A DNA stretch of 26,191 nucleotides from the IMG/VR virus record IMGVR_UViG_3300043399_000671, positions 1 through 26,191 of that record; one strand, given 5' to 3'. The notes under the pieces are model-generated. The model made no database searches. It was not told the origin of the DNA and saw only the letters and a list, made by a program, of their open reading frames with translations. This DNA comes from a virus. Shown one piece after another: positions 12,900 to 22,019 of the stretch; the first letter of the stretch is position 1, and each line of letters starts with the position of its first letter. The translations under genes and the position numbers were made by a program.

Positions 12900-13086
12900 T
12901 ATCAAATCCCTTCACGAAATCGAGGAACTTGGCATTACCATCTAATTGTTCCTCTGTAAGACCACAGGACCATGTATGCCACTGTGGATTTTTATTACCA
13001 CAGTATTTACAATGCCAAGATTCTATGTCTACATCGTAATATGCATACACACCACAATGCTCACATACAGGAGGACCTAAACCCAT
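12865..13086 (-). CDS. Small zinc-ribbon protein, 73 aa
   Basis: Two CxxC pairs, Cys8/Cys11 (VCEHCG) and Cys26/Cys29 (HCKYCG), 14 residues apart, form a zinc ribbon. The rest (WHTWSCGLTEEQLDGNAKFL) is unrecognised. The gene begins right after the previous stop (TAA then ATG). Its last 35 bp are shared with the next gene in another frame. It probably binds nucleic acid or a protein partner. Confidence 0.72.
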   Translation of the reverse strand: MGLGPPVCEHCGVYAYYDVDIESWHCKYCGNKNPQWHTWSCGLTEEQLDGNAKFLDFVKGFDNASTSRGPNST

Positions 13087-13410
13087 TTACTTTTCACTTG
13101 GTTTAAACGCTCTACGAGTAATTGCAGAATGTTCAGTAACTATCATACGACCCGACCCTTCACAATACGGACATTCTTTTGAATATGTTTCATATTCGCC
13201 CTTGTGATAGTTTGTGCATTCATCCCAATATACAATACCCTCACCTTTGCAGTTTTCACAAAGTTCGATAGTACCTTTTTCATTTAGAGTTGGAATAACA
13301 CCCGCACGTTCCAAAAAGCGCATCACATCTTTTTTGTCAGCGTATTTGAGTCGTTCTGCACCCTGCTTTACAGCAGCAATAAGTTCGAGACCAAACTTAT
13401 TTTCGTACAT
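13087..13410 (-). CDS. DnaJ-type zinc-finger protein, 107 aa
   Basis: This protein carries two CxxCxGxG repeats, CENCKGEG (Cys51, Cys54) and CPYCEGSG (Cys80, Cys83), the hallmark of the DnaJ cysteine-rich domain, but has no J domain. The N-terminus (ELIAAVKQGAERLKYADKKD, VMRFLERAGVIP) is helical. DnaJ-type fingers bind unfolded proteins or zinc; many phages carry such short forms. It overlaps the MazG stop by 1 nt (TAATG). Confidence 0.78.
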   Translation of the reverse strand: MYENKFGLELIAAVKQGAERLKYADKKDVMRFLERAGVIPTLNEKGTIELCENCKGEGIVYWDECTNYHKGEYETYSKECPYCEGSGRMIVTEHSAITRRAFKPSEK

Positions 13411-13823
13411 TAGAGATCGCCTTCTTTTCGATTCTCGCTATGCCATACGTTAAACTCACCACCTGGATAACGTGCCTTAAGCTTTTCAACGTTTTCAGCA
13501 ATTACTTCGTTTGGGTCAAGTCTTAGTGCAGTACAAGCATTAATCCAATACCACATAATGTCGCCCAGTTCACGCTTCATATGAAAATGATTTTCTTCGT
13601 TAAGTGGTTTGCCTTGGAAGAACATCTTCTTAACAATTTCGTTAAACTCGCCGCCTTCGCTTGCTAGTCCAATACCAGCAGTTAATAGTAGCGGAACATT
13701 GATATCTACATCACTGCCATCTAGGTAATCTAATTGGTTCATAAATTCAGTAAGATCCTTGCTTGTCTTACTGGTTACTTCTAATACAAAATCTCGATAC
13801 TTGTTTAAATCAACTTGTGTCAT
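13410..13823 (-). CDS. MazG-like nucleotide pyrophosphohydrolase
   Basis: This 137-residue all-alpha NTP pyrophosphatase-type protein has the metal-binding ExxE...ExxD pattern: GLASEGGEFNEIVKK (Glu56, Glu59, Glu62) and ELGDIMWY (Glu85, Asp88). MazG-like enzymes hydrolyse dNTPs or, in phages, possibly ppGpp, adjusting nucleotide pools. It is the first gene of the 11-gene clamp-loader operon. AGGAG stands before the ATG, and a plausible promoter lies at 13841-13869. Confidence 0.9.
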   Translation of the reverse strand: MTQVDLNKYRDFVLEVTSKTSKDLTEFMNQLDYLDGSDVDINVPLLLTAGIGLASEGGEFNEIVKKMFFQGKPLNEENHFHMKRELGDIMWYWINACTALRLDPNEVIAENVEKLKARYPGGEFNVWHSENRKEGDL

Positions 13824-13840
13824 GCTTTACTCCTAGCACA

Positions 13841-13869
13841 ACATTAGCAAGTATTGTAAAACAATGCAA
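13841..13869 (-). promoter_or_regulatory. Possible host-type promoter of the MazG-clamp-loader operon
   Basis: On the minus strand, TTGCAT (13869-13864), a 17-nt spacer and TAATGT (13846-13841). It is weaker than P1-P5 and lacks their GGTTGAC context and 16-nt spacer. It lies between the fibre-block terminator and the MazG gene, where a promoter is needed. Confidence 0.4.
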
Positions 13870-13870
13870 A

Positions 13871-13898
13871 TAAAAACCCGGCAGCCTGAACTACCGGG
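13871..13898 (-). terminator. Rho-independent terminator of the fibre block
   Basis: On the minus strand, stem CCCGGTAG/CTGCCGGG (8 bp including one G-U pair) with loop TTCAGG, followed by TTTTTATTT. It ends the fibre block after the gene at 13940 and separates it from the MazG operon. Confidence 0.8.
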
Positions 13899-13939
13899 GT
13901 GCTTTTGTCACAACATAAAGCGAGGTTACTTTTTCGTCC

Positions 13940-14689
13940 TTAATAGGTGCTTACTGCGGCTCTTTTCCATATAACGGATGAACCATTATATGTTCCAGTG
14001 CATACGTAAACGTAAGCACTGTCGACTGCCATCATACCAGCAACATCACCAGCTCTGCCAGTATTTGCTGGAGTTCTTTGCTGCAATTGTATTTCTTGAC
14101 TATGGAAATATGTTCTTGCTCTACTTAAATCTTCTATATGAATGTCAGTTCCACCGTTTTCAGTTACAAATTCAAAAATGTAAGTTCCGGTAGAGAAGAA
14201 ACTAATTGTATCAGTTCCATCAAACCCTGCTAATCCCTGTGTTCCGTATGTTACACTTGAAGGAAGAACTAATGTGTCTGCTGTATCAGTAACAGTTAAT
14301 TCTAAACGAATTCTGCCAACTCTTCCTGCTGCCGGAAAACCTGCAAAGGAAAGTTCAATATTTCCAGATGTACTTGCAACATAATAATGTGCGGTGGTAT
14401 GATCTATGGTAACTGAACCGCTAACTGTACCAAGATCAACGCGACTTTCTCTAAAATCTCTAATTTCAGCTGAGCGTAAAACAGTGCCAGCCATATTATT
14501 ATCTACTGTAGTACCAGTTAAAGCGGTTTTAAGTACAACTTTCGCCTGTAAATCTTCAATTTCAGATTTAGTGTACACAAAGTTATTTTTAATGTTAGTG
14601 AAATTAGTTCTAAAACCTTGACTGTCATTATCCTGTCCTGCAACTGGATATGTGCCATCAATGTTATTTGGATTTACGTTTGATGCCAT
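13940..14689 (-). CDS. Fibre/virion protein with shared C-terminal knob, 249 aa
   Basis: The N-terminus NPNNIDGTYPVAGQDNDSQG, then FRTNFTNIKNNF, is an adaptor segment typical of fibre-like proteins in aquatic T4-like phages, a variant of the NDGTGD adaptors at 22009 and 22409. The middle is beta-rich and low in charge. The last 35 residues (AGMMAVDSAYVYVCTGTYNG, then IWKRAA) repeat the C-terminus of the short fibre at 22020, probably a trimer tip. AAAGGA stands before the ATG, and a late-type box lies at 14710-14717. Confidence 0.8.
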   Translation of the reverse strand: MASNVNPNNIDGTYPVAGQDNDSQGFRTNFTNIKNNFVYTKSEIEDLQAKVVLKTALTGTTVDNNMAGTVLRSAEIRDFRESRVDLGTVSGSVTIDHTTAHYYVASTSGNIELSFAGFPAAGRVGRIRLELTVTDTADTLVLPSSVTYGTQGLAGFDGTDTISFFSTGTYIFEFVTENGGTDIHIEDLSRARTYFHSQEIQLQQRTPANTGRAGDVAGMMAVDSAYVYVCTGTYNGSSVIWKRAAVSTY

Positions 14690-14701
14690 TGATTAATTCC
14701 T

Positions 14702-14944
14702 TTATACCATATTTATTATAGCTAAAGTAGTTTTTAACTCATCAGTAGTTTTTGCAGAATTAATCTTATCACCAATAGCTCTTAGCTCATCTCTGCGCTT
14801 TAATGCAAACTTTAATGCAATAGCGTCATTTTCTAATTGTGCATCACGAATAGCAATGTCATTCTTTTCAAATGCTGCTTTGCGAGCTTCTGCAATCTTA
14901 TCGCGCCAAATCTTTTTAGCTTTATCCATGTTAATTGTAATCAT
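14702..14944 (-). CDS. Tail-fibre assembly-like protein, C-terminal half, 80 aa
   Basis: This helical protein matches the C-terminal part of phage tail-fibre assembly/chaperone-like proteins: NMDKAKKIWRDKIAEARKAA, then IALKFALKRRDELRAI and TTDELKT. The matching N-terminal part is the separate gene directly upstream, which it overlaps as TAATG. In many phages both parts form one polypeptide. It lies beside fibre genes, as such chaperones do. Confidence 0.7.
   Translation of the reverse strand: MITINMDKAKKIWRDKIAEARKAAFEKNDIAIRDAQLENDAIALKFALKRRDELRAIGDKINSAKTTDELKTTLAIINMV
14710..14717 (-). promoter_or_regulatory. Putative late promoter of the 14689 fibre gene
   Basis: The minus strand reads AATAAATA at 14717-14710. 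By the five-base rule, +1 is at 14704, giving a 15-nt leader that starts just before the AAAGGA ribosome-binding site. Confidence 0.4.
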
Positions 14945-15156
14945 TATACTCTTTCTCCTATACCATCTTTAATAGAGAAATCATATTCCCAAGCATCAAA
15001 GAATGTATCATCAGAAGGAAGATCGCTATCCTTGACAACTTTAAATGGTAACCCTTTTGGAACAAACTTTTTACCAGCAGCAACTAGATCAGTAAACTTT
15101 GGATTTACTGCTGCAACTGCTACACCACCTGAGGGACTTGGATAAATTATCTTCAT
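14944..15156 (-). CDS. Tail-fibre assembly-like protein, N-terminal half, 70 aa
   Basis: The pattern MKIIYPSPSGGVAVAAVNP, then VPKGLPFKVVKDSDLPSDDT and FFDAWEYDF, matches the N-terminal domain of phage fibre-assembly-like proteins (usually KDVPxGxP, SDLPxDR, AWExD). The gene ends 1 nt into the next gene, which supplies the helical C-terminal half. AAGGA precedes the ATG. Probably a chaperone for the fibres encoded on either side. Confidence 0.72.
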   Translation of the reverse strand: MKIIYPSPSGGVAVAAVNPKFTDLVAAGKKFVPKGLPFKVVKDSDLPSDDTFFDAWEYDFSIKDGIGERV

Positions 15157-15166
15157 GTGTTAATCC

Positions 15167-16861
15167 TTATTGACTTAATACCACTAGACCCATTCTAGCA
15201 TTTTCACTAGTGGTTGTGATTGAAAAACTTGTTGCGCCAATACTTGGAATTGAAGTTAAGTTAGCGCCATTTGAACCTACAACTGCCATTGCTCCGCTTG
15301 AGATTGGATATTCAGTTGTGAATGTATAATTGTTTGTGCTTGTACGTGTTACAAAGTCGATGTTAAAGCTATCATATATTGCTAGACCAGCAAGCGTACC
15401 ATTAAATGCAATCCACATTTTAGGACTATTATAGCTTCGTATGCCATTTGTTTGTCCCATGCTGAAATCACCAACATTAGCATAACCAGTAGCAACTGCA
15501 GAGTTTAATCTAAGTCTGCCGCTTGTATCCCCAATAAGTATACCACCAACGTTAATACTTGAATCAACAGTTAGAGTACCTCCAACATATAAATTTGAAT
15601 CAACGTTTAATGTGCCGTCAGCGCCACTAATTGTATTAGCTAATGTTACTGGACCATTAAACCCAATTTCATTGTTAGAGAAAACTAATCCGTTTGGAGC
15701 AGAAATTGTTCCTGCACGAATTTGCACAGTGTTTCCTGCGTTTGATCCTAGTATTGTATTATTAACTACTTGTAAGCTTCCAGTAGTAGTTGAACCACTT
15801 ATTGATAATGAAGATGCAACAATGTTATCTGCATTAAGTGTTCCTGAAAAATTGGTTGCTTGTATGTTGCCAATAACAAACAATCCACCCGAGCTAATTT
15901 CCATTACTGGAGTTCCAGCAACAGTAACGCCAATTATATTTTCAGCTACACGGTAAATACCAGTATTATCATCTTCGATAAAACTGATACTTGGATTTGT
16001 TTCATCACCATCAGCAAATAATGATTGTCTATTTTCTGTAAGTTTTAATGTATTATCTAATCCAATTGCAAAATTGATATTGCCTTCAGATTTTGTGAAA
16101 TATCCATCAACCCCATCAGCGTACAACTGAATATCATTAAATTCACCAATAGTTAAACCTTCATTGGTGAGTGTTAGGCCACCATCAATTGAACCACTGA
16201 TATCGTTTCTTAGGTATCTGTTGGCTGCAATGTTTCCTAGTGATAAAGAATTTGACGCATTACCAGTAAACTGTTGCCCATTTATGGTAGCTAAATTAAA
16301 TCCAGGTTTAATTGATGAAAAACCTGAAATAGCAACTTGTGGTATCCATTCTGAATCACGGCATTGTATTGAAACAATGTTATTTTGCTGATAATGAACT
16401 AAGCAAACATGATTAGTATTTAAAACATCTCTAATGGTTTCTGCAAAAACTCCTGTCTTTGTTTGAGAAGAAGTAAATTGAGGACTAACTACTAACCAAG
16501 CTGTTCCAGTATAAAGTTTTAGTTGAGCATCAATAGTATCAAACCATAAATCGCCTTGTTTTGGTAAATTTGGCTGTGCAGAAGAAGTAGTTAAGTTAGC
16601 TAGTCCAGTAAAGCCAGTAGAACGATATACGTTCATTGCTCCTGTAGTTGTATTGTACCAAAGTTGCCCAATAATTGGGGCAGTTGGTGACGAACTGTTA
16701 GCAAAGTTTTCAAGCAACTTTACAAAATTTTCATTAACTAGTTCGCCATAATTTCTATACAAACGACCAATCAAAGTTAAATCAGTGCTGTCTGTGTCGA
16801 TAGCACCATCTTGAATAGTAGTTAAAACTATGCCATCTGTTTTGTTTATTGTAACTGCCAT
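15167..16861 (-). CDS. Tail fibre protein, 564 aa
   Basis: The N-terminal 120 residues (NKTDGIVLTTIQDGAIDTDS, DLTLIGRLYRNYGELVNENF, VKLLENFAN) are a phage-proximal domain I know from virion fibre proteins of T4-like cyanophages and related phages. It includes two tryptophan motifs (GQLWYNTTTGAMNVY, GDLWFDTIDAQLKLY) that look like repeats. The rest is beta-rich, Gly/Asn/Ser/Thr-rich and low in charge, with repeated short strands (GGTLTVDSSINVGG) as in trimeric fibre shafts. AGGAGAAGGA stands before the ATG. Receptor-binding role inferred. Confidence 0.85.
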   Translation of the reverse strand: MAVTINKTDGIVLTTIQDGAIDTDSTDLTLIGRLYRNYGELVNENFVKLLENFANSSSPTAPIIGQLWYNTTTGAMNVYRSTGFTGLANLTTSSAQPNLPKQGDLWFDTIDAQLKLYTGTAWLVVSPQFTSSQTKTGVFAETIRDVLNTNHVCLVHYQQNNIVSIQCRDSEWIPQVAISGFSSIKPGFNLATINGQQFTGNASNSLSLGNIAANRYLRNDISGSIDGGLTLTNEGLTIGEFNDIQLYADGVDGYFTKSEGNINFAIGLDNTLKLTENRQSLFADGDETNPSISFIEDDNTGIYRVAENIIGVTVAGTPVMEISSGGLFVIGNIQATNFSGTLNADNIVASSLSISGSTTTGSLQVVNNTILGSNAGNTVQIRAGTISAPNGLVFSNNEIGFNGPVTLANTISGADGTLNVDSNLYVGGTLTVDSSINVGGILIGDTSGRLRLNSAVATGYANVGDFSMGQTNGIRSYNSPKMWIAFNGTLAGLAIYDSFNIDFVTRTSTNNYTFTTEYPISSGAMAVVGSNGANLTSIPSIGATSFSITTTSENARMGLVVLSQ

Positions 16862-16872
16862 AAATCCTTCTC

Positions 16873-19800
16873 CTAGGCGAATATGTTGACACGTGGGAAC
16901 GCAAGGTATTTATCCCCTTCATCAGGAGTCTGATAAACGTTGATGTTTTCAACAAACCTCGTACTTCCACTATCAAATATCGTTTCGCTTCCTCTTGTTT
17001 GTTCACTTATTACTTTATAACTTGGGACTGTTTCTCCCACATCAAATTGTATTAGTGGCCCATATCTTAGTAATTTGCCACCATAGAGCGCTCCATTATT
17101 AACTTGAATTCGCTGTCCAGGAATCACAGTTTCTACTGGAACAAGTTTGATTAATCCAAAGCTATTTGTTGTAACTTGCCAAATTCCTGCTCGTTCGTTA
17201 TCGACATTTTGATTCGCTTGATTTTCGTTATAACCTGGAATTATACGATAATCATCCCACCCAATATCTGGATCATCCCAAACATTTCCATCATCCCACA
17301 TTACGTTGTTTTGTACCCAACCATCATTTGGCTCAATGTAACCTGAGTATTGTTCTTGTCTTGCAAAAATAATAGTTTTGCCTTCATATACAGTTATGAT
17401 TGAGTCAAACCCGCCCAATACATTAGTAATATAAGATGAAGGCATACCGTCTATTTTATTAAATGGTACAGTAACCGCATGATCAACATTTAATAGTAAG
17501 CTACTAGTATAGTTGATTATTACAGTTGCATTAGCTTCTGGAGCAGTAGTAAATGTAATAAAATTATTATTACGAGTAAAATCTACATTTTCAATTTGAA
17601 CACTACGGTTTAATGAAAGAGTAGAATCGGAAAGTAAAATGTATTTTTCAATAATAACTTCTATAATACCTGTTTCAATTTGTATGTTTGTATCAAATAC
17701 TTTAGTTGACCCGTCTCCAGCAAACGAGAAAGTTAGTGTGTCGCTTCCTTGTCTTACATCAGAATCAAATGTTGTAAGATTACTTTCAAGATATGTATTA
17801 GTTAAAGTGTTATAAACTGAACTTAAGTTGCAATCCCAAACGTATCTATCTACTTCAAAACTGATATCTTTTAAATCATATTCAAAAAGTCTATTAATTA
17901 AAAACTTAACTTGCTTACCGGTACCTGGTTTTAAATAAGCCAATACAGCCGCTGGATTCCAATAAGGAATAATCCCGTTTTCTTGCTTGCTTCTCATCCA
18001 AGTTGGTAAAACTTCTCTATCTACGTATCCCAGTGCATTGCGAATTTGTTCTCGCATAGCATTTAGACCATTAGGATAAATTACCTTATCATAAGTGTTA
18101 ATATTGAAGTATGTTAAATCAACCGACGGATTTATATTATCTGTTGTTACATTACGTTTAATTTTTGTTCTAAGATCAAGACTCTTAGCTACAGGGCCAC
18201 CGTCATCTCTCATCGGCAAATACAAGACTTCATACTTTACATTACCATCGCTATCAAGAGCTTGTGCAATCTCTGGTTCACCAATCAATAATTTTTTACG
18301 ATAATGATTAATAGCCATTGCTTCGATATATTCTCTAGCTTCGCTTGGATTTATTCCAGCAATTACTAACATGTCTAATGTTTTTTGTTTACCGAAGAAC
18401 GGATCCCCAGCTCTGTAAATAAATTCATTTGGAATTATATCTGAGTTGAATACAACTTGATTGTATATTTCTTTATCACCAAATCCTGGATATGCCCTCA
18501 AATACAATGATTCATATGGACGATTATAAACGGAAAGTAACTTAATTTTAAATGTTTTAAATGCTATAATATTATTATCTAAATCGCTAGCTCGTACAGT
18601 AAATGTATAATCTCTATCGATAGTTGTTTCAGGAATCAATGCTCCAGCTTCTCTAACATTTTTGTCAAATGTTAAAGTATTTTGATCAAATGTTGTTACC
18701 TCAAAGCTTGCTCTTCCAGAAATTAACCCATTGTCTAGTAATCTTAATCCTTGAGGCAATCTACTATCGGAACCAACTTCCAGTGTATAAATTAATCGTT
18801 TTCCTAAGACGTTGGATGCTTCAACTGCTAGCTCACTAACTTCCCCAGCAATAGCACTTCCTAAAAATTCTGGGCTAATCCAATTTACAACATAACGTAA
18901 ATCACCAACTAGCGTTAACTTAAACTGAACTAATTCTGATCTATATTGTGGGTAATCTCTCTTGTAAACATAAACACCAAATTGATATTCTTTTTGTATC
19001 GAATCGATGTTTCTTAAATTTCCATACAACCATCCAGTTTCTTCGCTTAAAGTTAAACCTGGTGGCAATTTAGATTCGCCAACATCTAATAATGTACTAT
19101 CAAACCCATTTGTTTCGTTATCAAAACCAATATTTTCTGCAACTAGTAATGAAAATGAAACATAATCCCCATCAAAATCTTTTGCTGTAAAGCGATAAGC
19201 AAAATAGTTATCGTGTGCGTAGGTTCCTAAATTTGCACTATATGTAGTTAGTACTGGGTTACGTTTTGTATCAAGATCAGCAGTAATAAAATCGTAATAT
19301 CCATTTACTGCAATTATATCATTATCCGCGGTTAATGAATTTTTGCTGACTATATAAATGCTAAACTTTTTAGAAACAATGTCTTTACCATCAGTTACGC
19401 TAACGTCGAATTCAAATCTTTTGCTAACCGCCTTAGAACCAAAATCCCATGGTTCTTGATCCCATGAAGCTTCTGTACTCCATCCTATTAATGAACCAAT
19501 CTCAAGTATTTCATTTGGTTCAACTACGCCTGAGATTAGCCCAGTGCTTTTATTTAAACTTAATCCTAACGGCAACGATCCGCTTGAAATGTAATATGTT
19601 AGTGGTTCTCTGTCTAAGTCTATTGCTGTTATTTGAAACTCTACATAAGTTCCATCAAATACTTGTCCTAATTCAATTACATTGGTTACAATTGTTGGAG
19701 CATCTTGCCCTGTAACTGTTATGCTAAATGTCCTATCAGCAACTTGATTTGTGCGTAAATTAGTTACCCTGCAACAAAACGTGCTTGTAACATCCTCTGC

Positions 19801-20031
19801 AACATCAAAAGGAACACCGCGGAAACGATACAAGTCCTTTGGACGACCATTTATAGATCCAGTAAATTCGTTTAAAACAATTCCTGGAGGAAGCGATCCT
19901 GCTATAACTTTATAACTTAAATTAGGAGTTTTGTCATCAGGAACAATAGCTTCCAAGTTTAACTCGTAAAACTCTTGTTCCTGAATAGTTCCTAGATTAC
20001 CTTTAGGTGTTTTCCATACTGGTGCAGCCAT
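16873..20031 (-). CDS. Large structural protein with putative Ig (He_PIG) repeats, 1052 aa
   Basis: At least four repeats of the putative Ig type show the Leu-Pro-x-Gly-Leu...Thr-Gly...Ile-Ser-Gly pattern: AGSLPPGIVLNEFTGSINGR (about 45-64), SGSLPLGLSLNKSTGLISG (about 150-168), SKLPPGLTLSEETGWLYG (about 320-340) and SRLPQGLRLLDNGLISGR (about 420-440). The C-terminal 450 residues are a different mixed domain. It is probably part of a tail fibre or baseplate appendage that touches surface glycans. The ATG has no Shine-Dalgarno; a late-type box lies exactly 5 nt upstream. Confidence 0.82.
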   Translation of the reverse strand: MAAPVWKTPKGNLGTIQEQEFYELNLEAIVPDDKTPNLSYKVIAGSLPPGIVLNEFTGSINGRPKDLYRFRGVPFDVAEDVTSTFCCRVTNLRTNQVADRTFSITVTGQDAPTIVTNVIELGQVFDGTYVEFQITAIDLDREPLTYYISSGSLPLGLSLNKSTGLISGVVEPNEILEIGSLIGWSTEASWDQEPWDFGSKAVSKRFEFDVSVTDGKDIVSKKFSIYIVSKNSLTADNDIIAVNGYYDFITADLDTKRNPVLTTYSANLGTYAHDNYFAYRFTAKDFDGDYVSFSLLVAENIGFDNETNGFDSTLLDVGESKLPPGLTLSEETGWLYGNLRNIDSIQKEYQFGVYVYKRDYPQYRSELVQFKLTLVGDLRYVVNWISPEFLGSAIAGEVSELAVEASNVLGKRLIYTLEVGSDSRLPQGLRLLDNGLISGRASFEVTTFDQNTLTFDKNVREAGALIPETTIDRDYTFTVRASDLDNNIIAFKTFKIKLLSVYNRPYESLYLRAYPGFGDKEIYNQVVFNSDIIPNEFIYRAGDPFFGKQKTLDMLVIAGINPSEAREYIEAMAINHYRKKLLIGEPEIAQALDSDGNVKYEVLYLPMRDDGGPVAKSLDLRTKIKRNVTTDNINPSVDLTYFNINTYDKVIYPNGLNAMREQIRNALGYVDREVLPTWMRSKQENGIIPYWNPAAVLAYLKPGTGKQVKFLINRLFEYDLKDISFEVDRYVWDCNLSSVYNTLTNTYLESNLTTFDSDVRQGSDTLTFSFAGDGSTKVFDTNIQIETGIIEVIIEKYILLSDSTLSLNRSVQIENVDFTRNNNFITFTTAPEANATVIINYTSSLLLNVDHAVTVPFNKIDGMPSSYITNVLGGFDSIITVYEGKTIIFARQEQYSGYIEPNDGWVQNNVMWDDGNVWDDPDIGWDDYRIIPGYNENQANQNVDNERAGIWQVTTNSFGLIKLVPVETVIPGQRIQVNNGALYGGKLLRYGPLIQFDVGETVPSYKVISEQTRGSETIFDSGSTRFVENINVYQTPDEGDKYLAFPRVNIFA

Positions 20032-20036
20032 ACAAT

Positions 20037-20044
20037 TATTTATT
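20037..20044 (-). promoter_or_regulatory. Putative late promoter, leaderless (for the 20031 gene)
   Basis: AATAAATA, then five bases (ATTGT), then ATG. It directly follows the stop of the upstream fibre gene at 20045. No Shine-Dalgarno is present. Confidence 0.5.
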
Positions 20045-22009
20045 TTAAATTGTTGAAACTACAAACCACCCGCTTGAATCACATGCTAAAGAATGTGCTG
20101 TATTTGGTTCAATACTTACAATAAATGAACTAGTGTCAGAGTCGAACAAATTATAATTGTGAGTTGTTGAACGATTATTGAATATCACTACACTTCCAAC
20201 AGTCTTTTCTAGGGACTTTTCAAGATTGATAATTACATCATTTCTAGTTGGGGTAAATGAATATATTTTCTTAGTTGGCATTAGCGTAAAGTCCGCTGTA
20301 ATACTTCCTTCTACTACTCCGCCTTTAGTATTTTCTGTAGTTTTAATTGTACCATGAACCTGTAGAAGTTCTCCTGTATCCACAAATCCATCTTTACTAG
20401 TAACACCATTCCCTAATATCCAGTTTCGTGTATCACCTTTAATTCTTCCAGCTTCCGCAGTATAACGAACACCATTGACATGGAATAACACATCATGCCC
20501 AGTCATTGTGCCAATAGTTAATTTGCTGCCGTTATTGTACATATAACTATCAGCACTTTGTCCTACTGTAAATGGATAGTTTGCATCTGGGAATTGTCTA
20601 ATTGTAATTGTTTTTCCAGAAGCAGGTACTTTATAGAATAAAATTTTATCAAACTGAATTGTAAAATCAACACCAGGTTTTTGTATTTCGCCATCGACTT
20701 TGACTTCAACGCTATCTGCTGCAAGTGCAACAGTAGGAGCAAATGCAGCTCTAGCTGTACTAGAATTTAGTGTATGTGTTCCCAAATTGTATTTTGATTC
20801 ACCAGTGGCAATAAATGTTTCTACAAGGTGATCTTTAGGAGTAGCAAAAGAAAAATCATTTTCGTTGAAGACATCCCCATAAGTTGAACCTTCTTCAAAT
20901 ATTCCAGTTGTACCTTCAAAAACTTTACAAACTCGAATCCTTACTTCATTAATATTAAAAGGGTTAATGATTTTTTCATCAATTACGCCACGTGCTAAAA
21001 TTGTTGATCCATCTAAATCATACTGTACAATTGTATGACCAACTTCCCATTCAAATGCTTCACTTGATGAATCAAAATAAACGTATTGTAAACTACCATC
21101 CCAATTCGAGTTGTTTTGCCCAATATCACAGAAATTATAGAAGTCTGAACCTTCATTAGTGAAAATAACAATATCAGAACATGCAAACTTTCCGTTACTC
21201 TTGTTTTGTACACCAATCTGTGTAAATGTATCTGCGTTACCTGTTGCTTGTAAAACAGGGTTTACCATTGGTGTAGTACCAGCACCAACAATTAGCTTTG
21301 TAGAAACATATACGTTACCTGTTCCGTTAGGTTTAATTTCAATATCAGTGTTCAAATCGTTAGTTGATATTTGATTATTTCTAATCAATAATTCACCTAA
21401 GTATGAATCTTCGGCACGCAGTATACTAAATCTACCCTCTGACGGATTAGATAAACCAATAAATGTATTATTGATTGAGCCGCCATTGATGTTTGCTCCT
21501 GCTGTATAGATACTAGTAGAATCAATTGTTCCACCAACATACACATCTCTATAACGCAAACTGGTAGTGCCTAGATCATATGCTAAGTTAAATGATGGTG
21601 TGATTGTTCCTGTAATATAACTGTTTAAAACAAGTCTATCAACAAGTGGGTCATCGCCAAATTCTGTATTGCCTCTAATTTTTACGTTACCTGAAACAAT
21701 TGTGCTGTAATTGTTATCAATTTCAGTAGTGTTAATTTTTACATTACCAAATAGAAATACATCTTTACTAAAATATGTTGGAGCAGCAATGTTTAAATTA
21801 CCAACGTTATTAGTAGTAATTGTCATGTCACTACTAATACTTAAAGTGTTTCCAGTAGTTGAAATATCAACACCAGTTTTAGTTGCATCCCCACCAGTGC
21901 GTACATACAACTCAACTAAGTTTTCGTTAATTTTTTGCATGGCATCGCGAAGGTTATCGCCAGTACCATCGTTAGCATTGGTTCCTAGATTAATATTCTG
22001 TCGTGCCAT
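20045..22009 (-). CDS. Tail fibre protein, 654 aa
   Basis: It starts with the adaptor MARQNINLGTNANDGTGDNL, then RDAMQKINENLVELY, shared with the short fibre just upstream. A long beta-rich shaft follows with repeated Gly-Asn/Thr-Ile strands. The region around 400-480 (ALAADSVEVKVDGEIQKPGV, DFTIQFDKILFY) looks like a small beta domain. The last 60 residues (VGSVVIFNNRSTTHNYNLFD, then SLACDSSGWFVVST) form a likely C-terminal head. TAAGGG lies about 9 nt before the ATG. It is probably a receptor-contacting fibre. Confidence 0.85.
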   Translation of the reverse strand: MARQNINLGTNANDGTGDNLRDAMQKINENLVELYVRTGGDATKTGVDISTTGNTLSISSDMTITTNNVGNLNIAAPTYFSKDVFLFGNVKINTTEIDNNYSTIVSGNVKIRGNTEFGDDPLVDRLVLNSYITGTITPSFNLAYDLGTTSLRYRDVYVGGTIDSTSIYTAGANINGGSINNTFIGLSNPSEGRFSILRAEDSYLGELLIRNNQISTNDLNTDIEIKPNGTGNVYVSTKLIVGAGTTPMVNPVLQATGNADTFTQIGVQNKSNGKFACSDIVIFTNEGSDFYNFCDIGQNNSNWDGSLQYVYFDSSSEAFEWEVGHTIVQYDLDGSTILARGVIDEKIINPFNINEVRIRVCKVFEGTTGIFEEGSTYGDVFNENDFSFATPKDHLVETFIATGESKYNLGTHTLNSSTARAAFAPTVALAADSVEVKVDGEIQKPGVDFTIQFDKILFYKVPASGKTITIRQFPDANYPFTVGQSADSYMYNNGSKLTIGTMTGHDVLFHVNGVRYTAEAGRIKGDTRNWILGNGVTSKDGFVDTGELLQVHGTIKTTENTKGGVVEGSITADFTLMPTKKIYSFTPTRNDVIINLEKSLEKTVGSVVIFNNRSTTHNYNLFDSDTSSFIVSIEPNTAHSLACDSSGWFVVSTI

Positions 22010-22019
22010 TTAAAATCCC

